From NCBI GenBank assembly GCA_001939145.1, contig LSRX01000702.1, forward strand, positions 1-64,000: a DNA stretch of 64,000 bases, in the 5' to 3' direction. A program made the position numbers and the translations under genes. The notes below the pieces were generated by a model, which worked only from the letters and a program-made list of their open reading frames with translations, was not told where the DNA came from and searched no databases. Within the stretch, counting starts at the first letter, position 1, and each line of letters begins with the position of its first letter. Positions 1-10,610 of this stretch are shown piece by piece. The stretch is from Symbiodinium microadriaticum (Eukaryota; Sar; Dinophyceae; Suessiales; Symbiodiniaceae).

Positions 1-719
1 AATTTCTCCGAGAAACCCCACGGCATTGTGCGATATCCAGAATAAAAGGAGTGAGCGAGTTTCTGACTGAGCCGTTTATGAATCACAAATACTTTCGACG
101 GATTCAATTTGTCGAGATACTATATTGGACATGTGACATAATGCTTGATTTGTGGTGCACGTTTGTGGAACAGGAAATAAATCTTGCTCTTTCTGAATAT
201 CGTGTGGAAAGTCTTGCCAAAATACGGACCGCTTGTCTTGAAGATGTCCCGATTGCTGGCTCCACCGTGCGGACAAGCAGCAGCACTTCGCTGTGCATCA
301 TCCTGCAGCTTTTGAGCGTATTGGCATACGCAGTGCGGTTCTTTTTTGGCTGAGTCCGCCCGTTTGTTCCAAAATGCAACTCCAAGCCACATTCCTGTCA
401 CGTTCCGGGACTCAGGGGCCTGAGGAGGTCAGGGGGGAGCGGCAGGAGGCAGAGAGGAAGGTCGGGGCAATGACAAGAATGACAAGAATGACAAGGGTGA
501 CGCTTTTGACGCTTTTGCCGTCGAGTTGTCCCCACCCAAAGAAGATCGAGGCTCAGGTCTCGAAGGCCGGCCTCCGCAGGAGCGGGTTGGGGGGGGCTGG
601 GGCGTGTGCGCATGGTTGCTGACTCGCTCTGCTCCGCCTGCTCCCCCCGTCCGGCTGTCTCCTCGCCTTGCTTCCGCCGCCCTCAAGGACGCAGTTGAAC
701 AACATCCTCTAAAAGGCGT
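1..719. other. No supportable gene
   Basis: No recognisable coding signal, splice pattern or RNA gene is seen on either strand. A short run of about three ATGACAAGA-like units lies at 469-498. The stretch 535-700 is GC-rich, and the open frames there look like composition effects. Confidence 0.5.
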
Positions 720-1375
720 GGGCCTGGAGTGCTCGCCCGCTGATGCTTATCTGCTCGCCCACTGATGCTCGCCCGCTGCTGCTCGTCTGCTCGCCCGCTG
801 ATGCTCGTCTGCTCGTCCCGCTGATGCCCCGCTGATGCTCGTGCTGATGCTCTGCTCCCGCTGATGCTCGCGCCGGTGCTCTGCTCGCCCGCTGATGCTC
901 TTAATGCTCCGATTCGCTTATGCTCCGCTCATGCTCCGTGATGCTGCCCGCTCAGATGCTCGGCAGAAGCCGCTCGTTCGCTCACTGATGCTCGCAGATA
1001 CTCTGCTTGCTCGCTGAAGCAGGATGAAGCTGCACGGCTGCTCATGATCCGCTTGATGCTCATCCTGCCCGCTGATGCTTTTCCGATGCTCATTTTTGCT
1101 CATCCACCTGCCCGGACCCCGAAAACACCCGCCCGCCGATGCTCGTATGCTCGCCCGCTGATGCTCGTCTGCTCGCCCGCTGGTGCTCACCCGCTGATGC
1201 TCAACTGTCTCGTCCGCCTTATGCAGATGCTAAGCCGCTTCATGCTGATGCTGATGCCGGCTGGTGCTCATCTGCTCGCCTGCTAATGCTCAGCTCGCCC
1301 CGCTGATGCCCACGTATGCTCATCTGCTCGCCCGCTATGCTCAGCTTGCCCCGCTGATGCCCCGCTGATGCTCTA
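720..1375. repeat. Degenerate minisatellite, GCTCGCCCGCTGATGCTC-like
   Basis: Variants of GCTCGCCCGCTGATGCTC and the shorter GCTGATGCTC recur throughout, with gaps and substitutions, for about 650 bases. The array is most regular at 745-900 and 1130-1375. Reading frames on both strands are only the translated repeat. No function is suggested. Confidence 0.85.
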
Positions 1376-1976
1376 CCACGTCCGGGCAGGCAGGGAAGGG
1401 GTAAGCCGCTGGCCAGTTTGCTGCCAGTTTGCCAAATTTGCCAGCCCCCACCAGCTCCACCGCCGGATGCTCAGGCTACGGCGCTCAAGTTTTGCAAGTC
1501 AAGCGGGGCATGCAACGGGTACAGGACCAGTGACAGGTGCCAGCACTGGTCAAAAAGCAGTTTCACAGAGGCGCTCTTGGTCGTGCTTGAGTGCACCGAC
1601 GCAATCATTCGTTCGAAGATGTCTGGGCGAAAGAGCGCTTGCATTGCCTTGCGCAGCCAGAACTCGCCTGCCAGCATGATTTGGAGCGCTTCAAGCATGA
1701 CAGTAATTTTGCGCAAGTGTTGTCCAGCCCTGCCGTTCTTCAACTTTGAGTCTTACTTGTCAGCATGATTTCTCTGGCTGGTTCGTGAATGAAATCGGAG
1801 AATCCGTGCTCGCAACTGGCTGTGCGGGCTCTGGGCTTCACTCGTCAACCTTTCCAACGTGCATTGAAGCTAACCAGCAGTTACCGCACCAGAACAAGAC
1901 ATAAAACAAGACAGAAATATCAAAATTTTCAGAATACAGGTTTTAAATAAGGTTAGGAACACTAGATAGACACGTC
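1376..1976. other. No supportable gene
   Basis: Open frames exist on both strands (for example 1471-1743 on the minus strand), but none shows a family motif or a phased pair of splice sites. The stretch 1880-1970 is AT-rich. Confidence 0.4.
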
Positions 1977-2250
1977 GTAACCGCCGGAGTAACCGCGTTA
2001 TGCCGCGTCGTGATCACCTCGTGATCGTGGTGTGACCATGGTATGTTGTGGCCGTGTTGTGATCGCGTCGGAACCGTGTTGTGACCTGACCGCGTCGTGA
2101 TCGCGTTGTGACCGCGTCCGCGTCGTGACCGCGTTGTGACCGCGTAGTGACCGCGTAGTGACCGCGTAGTGACCGCGTAGTGACTGCGTAGTGACCGCGT
2201 AGTGACCGCGTAGTGACCGGACCGTAGTGACCACGTAGTGACCGCGAAGT
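1977..2250. repeat. Minisatellite with 11-base unit GTGACCGCGTA
   Basis: Units of the form GTGACCGCGTA recur, near-perfect at 2120-2245 and degenerate at 1977-2119 (variants such as GTGATCGCGTC). Each unit contains one or two CG dinucleotides, so the array is a dense CpG cluster. Reading frames inside are repeat translations. Confidence 0.85.
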
Positions 2251-2334
2251 CTCTCTGGCTCGAAGAGGCCGTTTTTGGGTCGTTTCTGACTTATTTTGCT
2301 CCTTGCTTCAATAGCCTCCTTTTCCCATATATGC

Positions 2335-2485
2335 CCCCTTCAAGCCTCAGCCCCTTTCCTTCACCTTGCAAAGCCCTTGAAGCCCTTCGAAGGTTCTTCA
2401 AAGCTTCGAAAACCCCTTCAAAATCTTGAAGCCGTTTCAAAGCCCTTCAAGACCCCCTTTGCTACCGCCCTTGAAAGCCTTGAAG
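2335..2485. repeat. TTCAAAGCCCTTGAAG-type short-repeat tract
   Basis: Variants of CCTTGAAG, CTTCAAAG and TTCGAAGG alternate for about 150 bases. TTCAAAG and CTTTGAA are reverse complements, so the tract can fold on itself. It lies directly upstream of the transposase-like exons. Confidence 0.6.
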
Positions 2486-2760
2486 CTTTGAAGTTTTCAA
2501 AGCAAAAGAGGATTATGCGACAGATGCAAAAGATTGTAGATCCTCCAAGTCGGCTCTTTCGCAGGACCTGGATCTGTTCTACAAGAAGCTCGACTCTTTG
2601 CTCCACGTGACTCTTTTCAAAATGTCATCGTGGTGTTTTCTATTCTGTTTTATGCGAACATGAGAAAACAGCTTTGCATGTAGCGTCTGGCTCCAGCGTG
2701 CGTTCTCGGCATGCTGTAAGCACATGCTACATGAACTAAGTAGAGAATGTTCTTTGATCG

Positions 2761-3569
2761 GTGCGCTATGGCTCTTCTTCTCGCCTCAACGTCAGTTCCG
2801 ATCAAGCCGGCTTGGTTCTTAGTGGAAATCATCGCATAGTTCGAGATCTTTTCGTCAACTTTCGCCAGTGGTTTGTTGACAGACTCAACGAAGAGCTCGG
2901 GATTGCTGGCAATGACATCGAGTTGGACGAGGTTAGCTTCCGAAGCAAAGATTTGGACGACAAGGCCTTTTGGCTAGAACTTCGATTCATTTGGGTGTGG
3001 GAACTTGGAAGTCAGCTTAGCTTGGATGATTGAGTTTTCATTGACCATGCAGGTTCTGTGGCTCCGGTACATTGCAATCGTGCGCCGAGGAAGCGCTAAA
3101 ATCTTCTTACACACGCTTCCGGACAAGTTGACGGCTTTCGAACAAGGCAGAGGTGGACCTCTGAGCCTCCAGGAGCTCAAGGACACTATGGTGAGTTCCA
3201 AGGGAACGAGCCGCATCGCCATTGGGAGCGTGTGTCACACGGACAGCACTAAGGCCTATAAGACGTTGGATTCAGAAGAGTCTTTGCCGGCACTGTACAG
3301 TGGAACTTTGGGAGGTCTTTCCTTCGCTGCCTTGAAGCTTGCGCATAGCAATATCCGGCACAAGACCCCGCGCCCTGAATTCACACATAGGTTTAAGCTG
3401 AGGATTTGGAATACCAACGATGGGGGCACCCAAAAGCTAGACGGTTTCTTTGCTTCCTTCCGCAGGGAGGTCGGCAAAAGTCGTTTAACACCACAGGTCC
3501 GTCGCCGGAGACAGCTGACGCTATGGAGTCACAGCTTCATCAGCGAATGAGAAGTTTCCAGTTCTCGTA
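2761..3569 (+). pseudogene. ISXO2/IS1595-like DDE transposase, frameshifted
   Basis: The transposase-like protein is encoded by two exons joined at a phase-0 GC-AG intron (2965-3052, 88 bp). Exon 1 ends with the segment IELDEVSFRSKDLDDK. Exon 2 opens with VLWLRYIAIVRRGSAK and carries VCHTDSTKAYKTL (a candidate catalytic aspartate) and GGTQKLDGFFASFRREVG near its end. In the ISXO2/Merlin-like family these blocks form the DDE nuclease core. After residue ...REVGK, near 3480, the reading continues plausibly only in another frame (SFNTTGPSPETADAMES), which then stops at 3567-3569. A one-base indel in an A run is the likely cause. The amino-terminal zinc-binding part is not seen intact. Such genes occur in many copies in dinoflagellates, and this copy looks dead. 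The family assignment is from memory of the motif pattern. Confidence 0.7.
2965..3052 (+). other. GC-AG intron of the transposase-like gene
   Basis: The donor AAG|GC and the acceptor GCAG|G restore one continuous frame, phase 0 at both sides. The joined product places DLDDK next to VLWLRYIAI, which fits the family. Without splicing, the upstream frame stops at 3031-3033. GC-AG introns are common in dinoflagellate nuclear genes. Confidence 0.65.
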
Positions 3570-3686
3570 GTGGTCCTCTTTCACAGACGCTCTTCAAGTG
3601 ATTCAAGTGTTTGGAGAAATGCGCAAGCTGGAGCACATTTCGGTAGGTTCTGTCACATGAGCAAGCTTGAAGCACTTTTCCAAGCA

Positions 3687-3915
3687 TGTTCCTGCTGCAG
3701 CAGAAGAGCCACCAGGGCCTGTTGCAGATGTAGTTGAGGCGCCACCGGTGCCTGTTGCAGATGTAGTTCAAGAGCCACCGGCGCCTATCATTGATGTAGG
3801 CGAGGGCGATCAAAGTGACCAAGACGATGATACTGAAGTTTTGTGTGAATATTCGGAAAACGAGATGCCGAATGAGATCTTCTTCGAAGGAAGAAGGGTT
3901 AGACAGCTGAGCTAG
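3687..3915 (+). CDS. Acidic repeat exon, possible tail of the transposase gene
   Basis: An open frame follows a possible acceptor (CTGCTGCAG). It encodes three diverged 11-residue repeats, EEPPGPVADVV, EAPPVPVADVV and EPPAPIIDVG, then an acidic run (DQSDQDDDTE), and stops at 3913-3915. The downstream position suggests the tail of the same transposase-derived gene, but no splice linkage can be shown. It could also be an independent fragment. Confidence 0.4.
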
Positions 3916-4539
3916 GCAGCTAGTACAGTGTTCACGTGCTTTTTCCGCCGAAAAGGCGTTTTTAATGATTTTGACGTTGACCTTCTTCGAGGGGAGAAGG
4001 TTGCCGACAGTTCACGTGCTTGTGCCTTTGCGCTGAAAGAGTAGGAGTTTTGCTTGGGCTTTTGCTTGCTTCGGGCTTGTCACGAGTGTTGTCGTCCCAG
4101 CATTTCTGCCTCGGAAACTTGGTGTTTTGAAAAAGCTGTCTTGGCTTTGAGTTTCGCATGAACCTTTGATTTTCAGTGAAGAAGCCAAAGTGATGAATTC
4201 TAAAAGCAGCGGTTGGTCGCAAAAAGTTCCCAAAATGTCACTAGCAGCAGTGTTTCGTGGCATTTCGCGCCAAAGTGCACCAAGCAGACGTGTTTTTCGA
4301 CATTTAGCCGCAGGCACAGCATTTCAGGCTGTCTTGAGCGTCTGCACCCAGGCAAAGCTTCTGTGGCCGTGTTGAGTGTCTGGCCTCAAAGTCAATGTAA
4401 TTAGCACATGTGGTGCTGGAAGACTCTTGGAGGCAAAGCTTTTTGGGCGGTGTTGAGTATCTAGCCACAAAGTCAAAGTAGCAGACGTGGTTTTGGAGAC
4501 TTGCTCTTAGAGACAAAACTTTTATGGCAGTGTTTAGAG
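3916..4539. other. No supportable gene
   Basis: Several mutually overlapping open frames occur on both strands, with no motif or splice support. No repeats stand out. Confidence 0.4.
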
Positions 4540-4642
4540 TCTGGGTTTAGGGTTTGGGGTTCAAGACCAGGCTTATGTTTCGGGCTTAGGGTTTAGGGTT
4601 TAGGGTTTATTTAGGGTTTAGGGTTTAGGGTTTAGGGTTTAG
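4540..4642 (+). repeat. Interstitial TTTAGGG telomere-like tract
   Basis: Near-perfect TTTAGGG units run at 4585-4642, with degenerate copies upstream from 4540. This heptamer is the Arabidopsis-type telomere unit, also used by dinoflagellates. The position is internal, so this is an interstitial tract and not a chromosome end. Confidence 0.9.
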
Positions 4643-6350
4643 CTTCCAAGTCAACGTGCACCGCTCCACCCGCCACACCTTCAAGACAATGCGTCAGGAG
4701 AGCCGGCAAGACGGCAACAGCAGACATGGTTTTTGAGTCCGTGGCCAAGAAGTTGGTGTCCCAAGTTCGGCTGTGCCGCTCCAGGCGCCACGCCTTCAAA
4801 AAGGTGCGCCATTGGGGCCGGTGGCGCGGCTTTGGGTGCGCTCGCCAGCGCAAAAGGGGGCGCGGCATCTGGAGCGGCGCGGCTGAGCCGCCCTGCGGGC
4901 ACCGCAGCGTTTTAAGTGGTTAAGTTTACAACGCGCAACGCCGCGCCCGGCTTTTGAGACGTTTTGACTTTCAGGGGCAACAGCGTGTGCTAAATTTCCT
5001 GTTTTCTGAAGCTTGCCAGTGCGGCACAATTTGACAAGGCAGCCTTAAGGAAATTGCTTGCCTACGCTGTTGCGATGCAATTGGCCAGGGGGAGGTTTCT
5101 TTGCCTGTGCTTCTGCCTCGAAGTCTAGGCCTCTCTCGGCTAGCCGCACAGCCTTGCAGGTCCAACATGGTATACGAGAAGTGTGAGAGAGCCACTAAAG
5201 CAGTGCGAGCCTAACTGGAACTAACCATGACTACATTCTGGACTACTGCGACAAGCTCTGCACTAGAGCTCTGTAGGCACTTCGGCTCTAATGTGCCCAA
5301 CCATTGGAGGCTGCGTGTGTGTGAAGCACGGAGTCACTTGCCGCCGCAGAGTTTAGGGTTTGGGGTTTAGGAAACCATTGCCGGGAACCAGGAACCTACA
5401 GTCACTTGTCACCTGTCCTGGCCAACGAAAACCACGTGATGGGGGGTGAGAAACGCACCTGTAAAAAACTGGGACCCCTGAGCCAGCAAGATTAGAAGGC
5501 CCGATGTGCCAAGATTAAGTTACACAACAGCCGTTGCATGTGCATGACAGTTTGCAGAACACTCCGCCCATCCCCGCCCCAACCTTCTTTGCTTCTCTTG
5601 ACCTCTTCCCTTTGCCGAATTTCTGCAGTGTGACCACTCCCGAATCGGCACCAGGGAGAACGAAAGTTGTGTTATGTCGCGTTACGGAGATCTTGCATGA
5701 AGCTTGCAAGAGGGGTGGTGCATGCTGTCGGAGTCACCACTCAACGAAGACACTCCTTCAGCATGGTGACATCAACCTGGGACGCAGGGTTGACGTACCT
5801 GCATGCCGTGTATGGTGCACATTCGTTGTTGCCTCTAGGTTTAATTTAATCTACAACAGGATTGGGCCAGATCCCCACCCAAGGTCGACGCCATCCCGAC
5901 GACAAGCTCCAGCAATCACTTAGAACACTCTTGTGTGTCTGCGTGCGTGTGCATGTCGTGGATCAAGCTTGGCATCGTCAAAACGGCACATAGATAAACG
6001 ACCATCTGATGATCTGCCAGCAACGAAGTGTGCGACTTTAAAGTTCGGAAGCATTCATTCCATGACAATAAGCCCCTTGTCGGACTCATCACGATGGCTT
6101 TTGGCCCTTTCGTCAGAATTCTCGTTGCTCGGTTGGTTGGCACGAGAGCACACGGGCAAGGATTTGCAAAAAAGACTGTCGCTCAGGCTCGGATTGGAAT
6201 GGTTGCTGGTGGAGCAATCGGACGGGCAGTGCCCGCGCAGTGATGTCCCAGACGCGGATTTGGAAGTCGCACCCGGCTGCTGAGTTTGAGCAGGTACTGG
6301 AAGCATACAAGGCCGGGTTCGTGATGGTAGGATGTGTCAAGTGCTATCAG
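4643..6350. other. No firm gene; small telomere-like tract at 5350
   Basis: A GC-rich segment (4790-4920) has long frames in several phases, which is typical of composition. A 20-base TTTAGGG-like tract lies at 5350-5371. The open frame 6092-6243 starts MAFGPFVRILVARLVG and could be an amino-terminal exon of the feature at 6351, but this is weak. Confidence 0.35.
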
Positions 6351-6454
6351 CCGGAGTCACAGCCTCGCAGGAGGCAGCAGCTGGACGAGGAGCTGCCGCG
6401 GCCGCAGCTCAGAAGATTGCCAGGAGGCGAATGTCTTTGGACGAGGCAAAGAAG
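6351..6454 (+). CDS. Possible TIM16/PAM16-like exon
   Basis: A short exon is bounded by a CTATCAG acceptor and an AAG|GC donor. It encodes 34 codons including VTASQEAAAGRGAAAAAAQ and RRRMSLDEAKK. In TIM16 (PAM16), the J-like subunit of the mitochondrial import motor, an alanine-rich stretch is followed by an ISLxEAxxIL block, which MSLDEAKK resembles. The rest of the J-like domain was not found downstream. Alanine-rich composition alone could give this likeness, so the identity is tentative. Confidence 0.25.
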
Positions 6455-8197
6455 GCCCGGTGCTGTTGATTGTTTTCCCGGTGAACTTTATCAAGAGCTT
6501 GCCGGCCCGGAGGTCTTGGATGCAGATGGTGTAACAAGCCGTTCACAAATCGAGGCAGCCTGAATGTAGAACTTATTCTTGTCTGAATTTACCAAAAGGC
6601 GTGGTTTGAGCAACTTCTGACATTATATTCACTCACAGGCAAGACTCTCGGAGATGTGATGCCACTGCTGCCATCATGTCAAGGGTTGTCACAGGGTCGT
6701 GTCATCGGCAGACAATCATCGTGTTTCTCGCGCATGAACAAAACGGGTCCATACAATGTTGTTGGACTATTGAGTTGCTTGTTCGCCTAGACTCGTGATG
6801 CCGGAGTCCACGTTTCCAGGAGCGCTTCCAGACATTGCACTCCTTGAACGCTCCTTCGGAGGAATCCGGATGGCGTATGCTTGTGTCAGCGTGTTTCAGG
6901 AGCGCATGACTCCATTGTGCTCCCAGCGTGCAAGGAGTGTCCAGGCTCACCCTACTTGCAAGATCGAATAGCCGCAGCGCACAAGGCACGAGCTTCAGTG
7001 TCGATGTCAAGGGTCATGCAGCTGTATCTGTTTCGTACTTCAAGACCCTGACCATTTGGCTGCGTGATGTGCTCCACGTACATTGGCTTATCATCAGCTG
7101 TTCTGGCAGTTGACACTGATTCTGTCATGCCGAGAGGATTTCGCACAGATCGTGTAGGATTTGATTAGTGATTAGTCATCTTTCCGATTGTTGCTGCCTG
7201 TGTTTCTTGTCTTTTGCCGTGTGTCTCGGAGCCAGGTGGTGCTGGAAAACTTGGAGACGTCCAATCCCAGCGGACAGAAGGTCGGGAAACAACACATGTG
7301 ATTGGCAGTTGCGAGACTGCTCTAGTTCTTCAACGCATTGGTGAGAAGTGCAGCTGCACGAAGTTGGGCACCAGTTGTTAAGACATTCCAGGCCAAGCCC
7401 CCTGAAGAGTGATCCTGTGACCACCTCTGACCTTCGCATGTGCGGTTTGACTTGCGGTGACATATCTCAAACGGGTCTCGCGCCACTGTTGCGTCCGTTG
7501 CCCAGTGTGCAGGCTGCCTTTGGTTGCAGCGATTTTTTGGTCGCAGTTGTTTGTATGCAACGGTTGGAGTCATCGTCAAAAGGTCGTCGGCAAAGCTGAT
7601 GCCAACCCCAAAATAGACAGAAGTTGCTCGCTTAGGTGCTAGGATTCGTCATATCCCACAGACTCTTTTGGTCTCACTCTACGATGCGGGCGACATGCAC
7701 AGTTGCAATGCTGGATGGTTTTGATTTTCTGTAATATCCCCGTGCTCCTCGAGCACTGTCGCCTCGCATGGACCGACATTTTCATCAGGAGCTCATCTCC
7801 AAAAAGTGAAAACGGTGCTTGTGCTCGTGTGGTTGTTATTCTGATCACGTGGCAGCTTCCTCTTTCGGCACAGGCCCAGCACATGTTGGACAGGCCCCAT
7901 AGCCATGTGTTCATGACGTCTTCGCATATTCAGGTACAAGAAGTTATGCCTTAAGCACCAGCCAGCATCTATGCGCCTGTGAAGATAACAGTCGTGTGGT
8001 TGTAGATATGTCGGCCTCATGAATCCTGCCGAAGCCCGAGGACATGGAGGCAAGTCATGGTTTTTGACAGAGCCTGCTCTCCTGCCCAGGCTTGAACTCT
8101 CCACGAATGGCTCCCAAGAAGGACAGCATGAAAATCCGACAAACGCGAGCGCAATGTTGTCTTCCGGTTAAGATGATGACGTCTCATGGTGGTCGAA
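6455..8197. other. No supportable gene
   Basis: Only short unsupported open frames on both strands are seen. No tRNA-like clover or repeat array was noticed. Confidence 0.35.
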
Positions 8198-8409
8198 GAC
8201 ATGGATTCCGATGGATTCCGGCAGGACAAGAAGAAACAGAACGAACCTGTTCAGCCGGAATTGGTCACTGCATACAAAGCACGTTGGGCACTCAGGGTTT
8301 GACGGGGCTGTGGAAAGATGGCAAATGAAGAGCATTTCGCAGGCGAGCCCCTCCCGCCGATTGAGCCTCCCGATGTATCAGAGGTGCTTGGGCTAGCCGC
8401 TTGCTTTCG
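8198..8409 (+). pseudogene. Candidate exon with in-frame TGA
   Basis: One frame reads MDSDGFRQDKKKQNEPVQPE, then VTAYKARWALRV, meets TGA (8297-8299), and continues in the same frame as GKMANEEHFAGEPLPPIEPP up to ...AACF before a consensus GTGAGT donor at 8410. Both halves have coding-like composition, so the stop looks like a disabling mutation or an unseen intron edge. The product is not recognised. Confidence 0.35.
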
Positions 8410-8432
8410 GTGAGTTTCTTCACTTCGTCCAG

Positions 8433-9652
8433 GTGGACGCTCAGTGGAAGGCCTTGCGGGACCAGTATGCGGCTGGCTAAGCATCCGATCGAAAGACTGT
8501 GCAGGTAACAATCAATTCCGACTTACATCCCGGTCTTAAACATCCCGCAGTTGGGCTGTAGTTCTTGTGATGCTGATTCCATGAGGTCCAGCCACTTCCA
8601 GCTTGGAACTCTGAGCTCGTCGACACCACTGAGTGGAGGACTGCGCTTTGAGTGTTTTTATGGAAAACTCAATAGTCATCTATGCGCGACCACTTGGTGA
8701 TTTGTGCGGGTGAAGGCCAAACGAAACAGAAGATGCTTTCGCCAGCAATCAGTTTCCGTCTCAGCAAACTGGTATGGGCGTGACTGTGGCGAGACGAGCT
8801 GTTTGCCTCATTGCCATCGAGTCTCCCGTAGGTTTTCAGTCTTCGCCATGCCACGAAGTTTCGCTGCACTCGCCGCAAGCTGAGGGGTTACTGCTTGTGC
8901 TATGATCTGTTGTGAGTGCTGTGCAAGGTTGCCGGCTGGCGGCGAGCGGGTGCGTCTGCCTGTGGCACAGACGTTTAATCTTACAGATTTTTTTAAGCCC
9001 TGTTATTTGGCTTTCGAATCGGATGATTCGCATCTTCTTGTCCTAGTCTGAAGGCTTTAGCAAAGGGGGAGCTGCTTCCAGAGGCCGGACGAGATGGGGA
9101 TGACAGGCGGAGGGCATCATGAAATGAAGAAGATATGATTTGCATCATTTATACATATATATATATATATGTATATAGATACTATATACATATGCACGAC
9201 TGTCCCTGATCTTTGAGATGCACGAGCTTCTTCCATTTAGGAATTATGGACAAGAGCTTTACTATCCAGTATCACTAAATATTACAGCTCTGTTGCTTTT
9301 TCCCTTTCGAAATGTTGCTTGTATGTGCGTGCAAGTGAATTGTGAATATGTTTCGGGAAGATCATACAGTCGAATGGTTTAGTTTAGTTCGCTTGGCTTG
9401 AGAGAAATTGAGAGAAAACTCAATGCCTAAGCACAAAGCGATACATTGAACAGACAAGTACTTTATTGGGCTGTCTTTTCGTTTCTCACAAACAGAGGAA
9501 ACATGCAGAACCCATCATTTCAAGATGCTCCCTCGTAGCCGGAACCCCAATAAGACTTCCAAGCAATAAACATGTGTGTACACATATAGCATGTAGACAT
9601 ATTCTTCGGATGTAGGATCGCCAGACTTGGATTTCGGCTTTAGGGCATACGA
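8433..9652. other. No gene; TA-rich microsatellite at 9150
   Basis: After 8433 no phased exon can be followed. A (TA)n/(TATG) simple repeat lies at about 9151-9195. The rest is unremarkable AT-richer DNA. Confidence 0.4.
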
Positions 9653-9910
9653 TTGTTCGATCTAAGTAAGCGTCGCCCACCGAGAATCATGAAAGCTAGC
9701 ATCAACGGGGTCCGGAACATCATGACATCGATGTCGTTTGCACAATTCTTGTGCCTGCTACTCCTGCAAGCCGCAGGCCCGGTCCAGAAAGCCACTGTTC
9801 CAAAATTCAATCTTGGGAGACCACCTGTCCCGCAAGTACCTAGAGTTGCTGTTTTTTTGCGAGACAATGCATTCTATCGCTTTCCTGGATTCGATTTGGT
9901 GAGACGGTAA
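9653..9910 (+). CDS. Candidate exon with signal-peptide-like start
   Basis: The frame contains MTSMSFAQFLCLLLLQAAG from 9719, which has the shape of a signal peptide (short n-region, leucine-rich core, small residues). It continues with a proline/valine segment (KFNLGRPPVPQVPRVAVFL) and stops at 9908-9910. No family is recognised, and a chance open frame is a real alternative. Confidence 0.25.
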   Translation: MFDLSKRRPPRIMKASINGVRNIMTSMSFAQFLCLLLLQAAGPVQKATVPKFNLGRPPVPQVPRVAVFLRDNAFYRFPGFDLVRR

Positions 9911-10499
9911 CGTTTTGTGGCTGCTACTGTCCCAAACACGCAAAACACCAGAAGATTTGACGGTCTTGTGTCTAGCCCCACAGTCGCCCAACCAGCTGGA
10001 TGCTGGCTGGGGCTTTTGTTGTCGCAATACAAAGCGTTTTCGTTTCTGTGGCTTCGATAGTATGGCCTTGCACTGCCAGAAAACCCAATGATAAAGCTCC
10101 AACATGCGATGCGGGCGCTTAGGCTTCAGGCAATTAGGATTTGTAAGGCTTACATTGAGGGTCCATGTGCCCATAATATTATAGGACCCCTTTCCGAAAG
10201 CAATGTTACCACTGTACCTTGCTGGCTAATCTGCCAAGATGCGATGGTGGTCTCTTTGGCACGAGACTGCTCTAGCATGCGGCATGAGGTGTCGAAAGTG
10301 CGATACCGCTCCAAAGAGTCGATCCCAAATTCCAAACATGCTCTACCGTGCCAGGAAACAAATTTCCTGTATCGTGGCTATGTCAGCATGTTGTGTTTCC
10401 GGGCTTTACTGTCCTTCGATACTCCAACTTTTACCTGCTGCATTTGCTGTCGCTTTCGGCTGGCATCGCAGGGTCAGAGAGTTCTTTCGATAGTGCACC

Positions 10500-10610
10500 C
10501 CTCCCCCCCCTTCCCCNCCCCCTCACCCCCAACCAAGCCCCCGGGTTAGGGTTTAGGGGTTTAGGGGTTTAGGGTTTAGGGTGTCGGGTATGTGGTTTAG
10601 GGTTTAGGTT
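10500..10610 (+). repeat. Poly-C block with N, then telomere-like tract
   Basis: A C-rich block (10500-10541) contains one undetermined base at 10517. It is followed by TTTAGGG and TTTAGGGG units to about 10607. A sequence join may lie at the N. Confidence 0.8.

Noticed and set aside
720..2250. CRISPR array
   Set aside because: Units are contiguous tandem repeats without unique spacers, and the genome is eukaryotic.
4540..4642. A chromosome end
   Set aside because: The TTTAGGG tract is short and internal with unique sequence on both sides.
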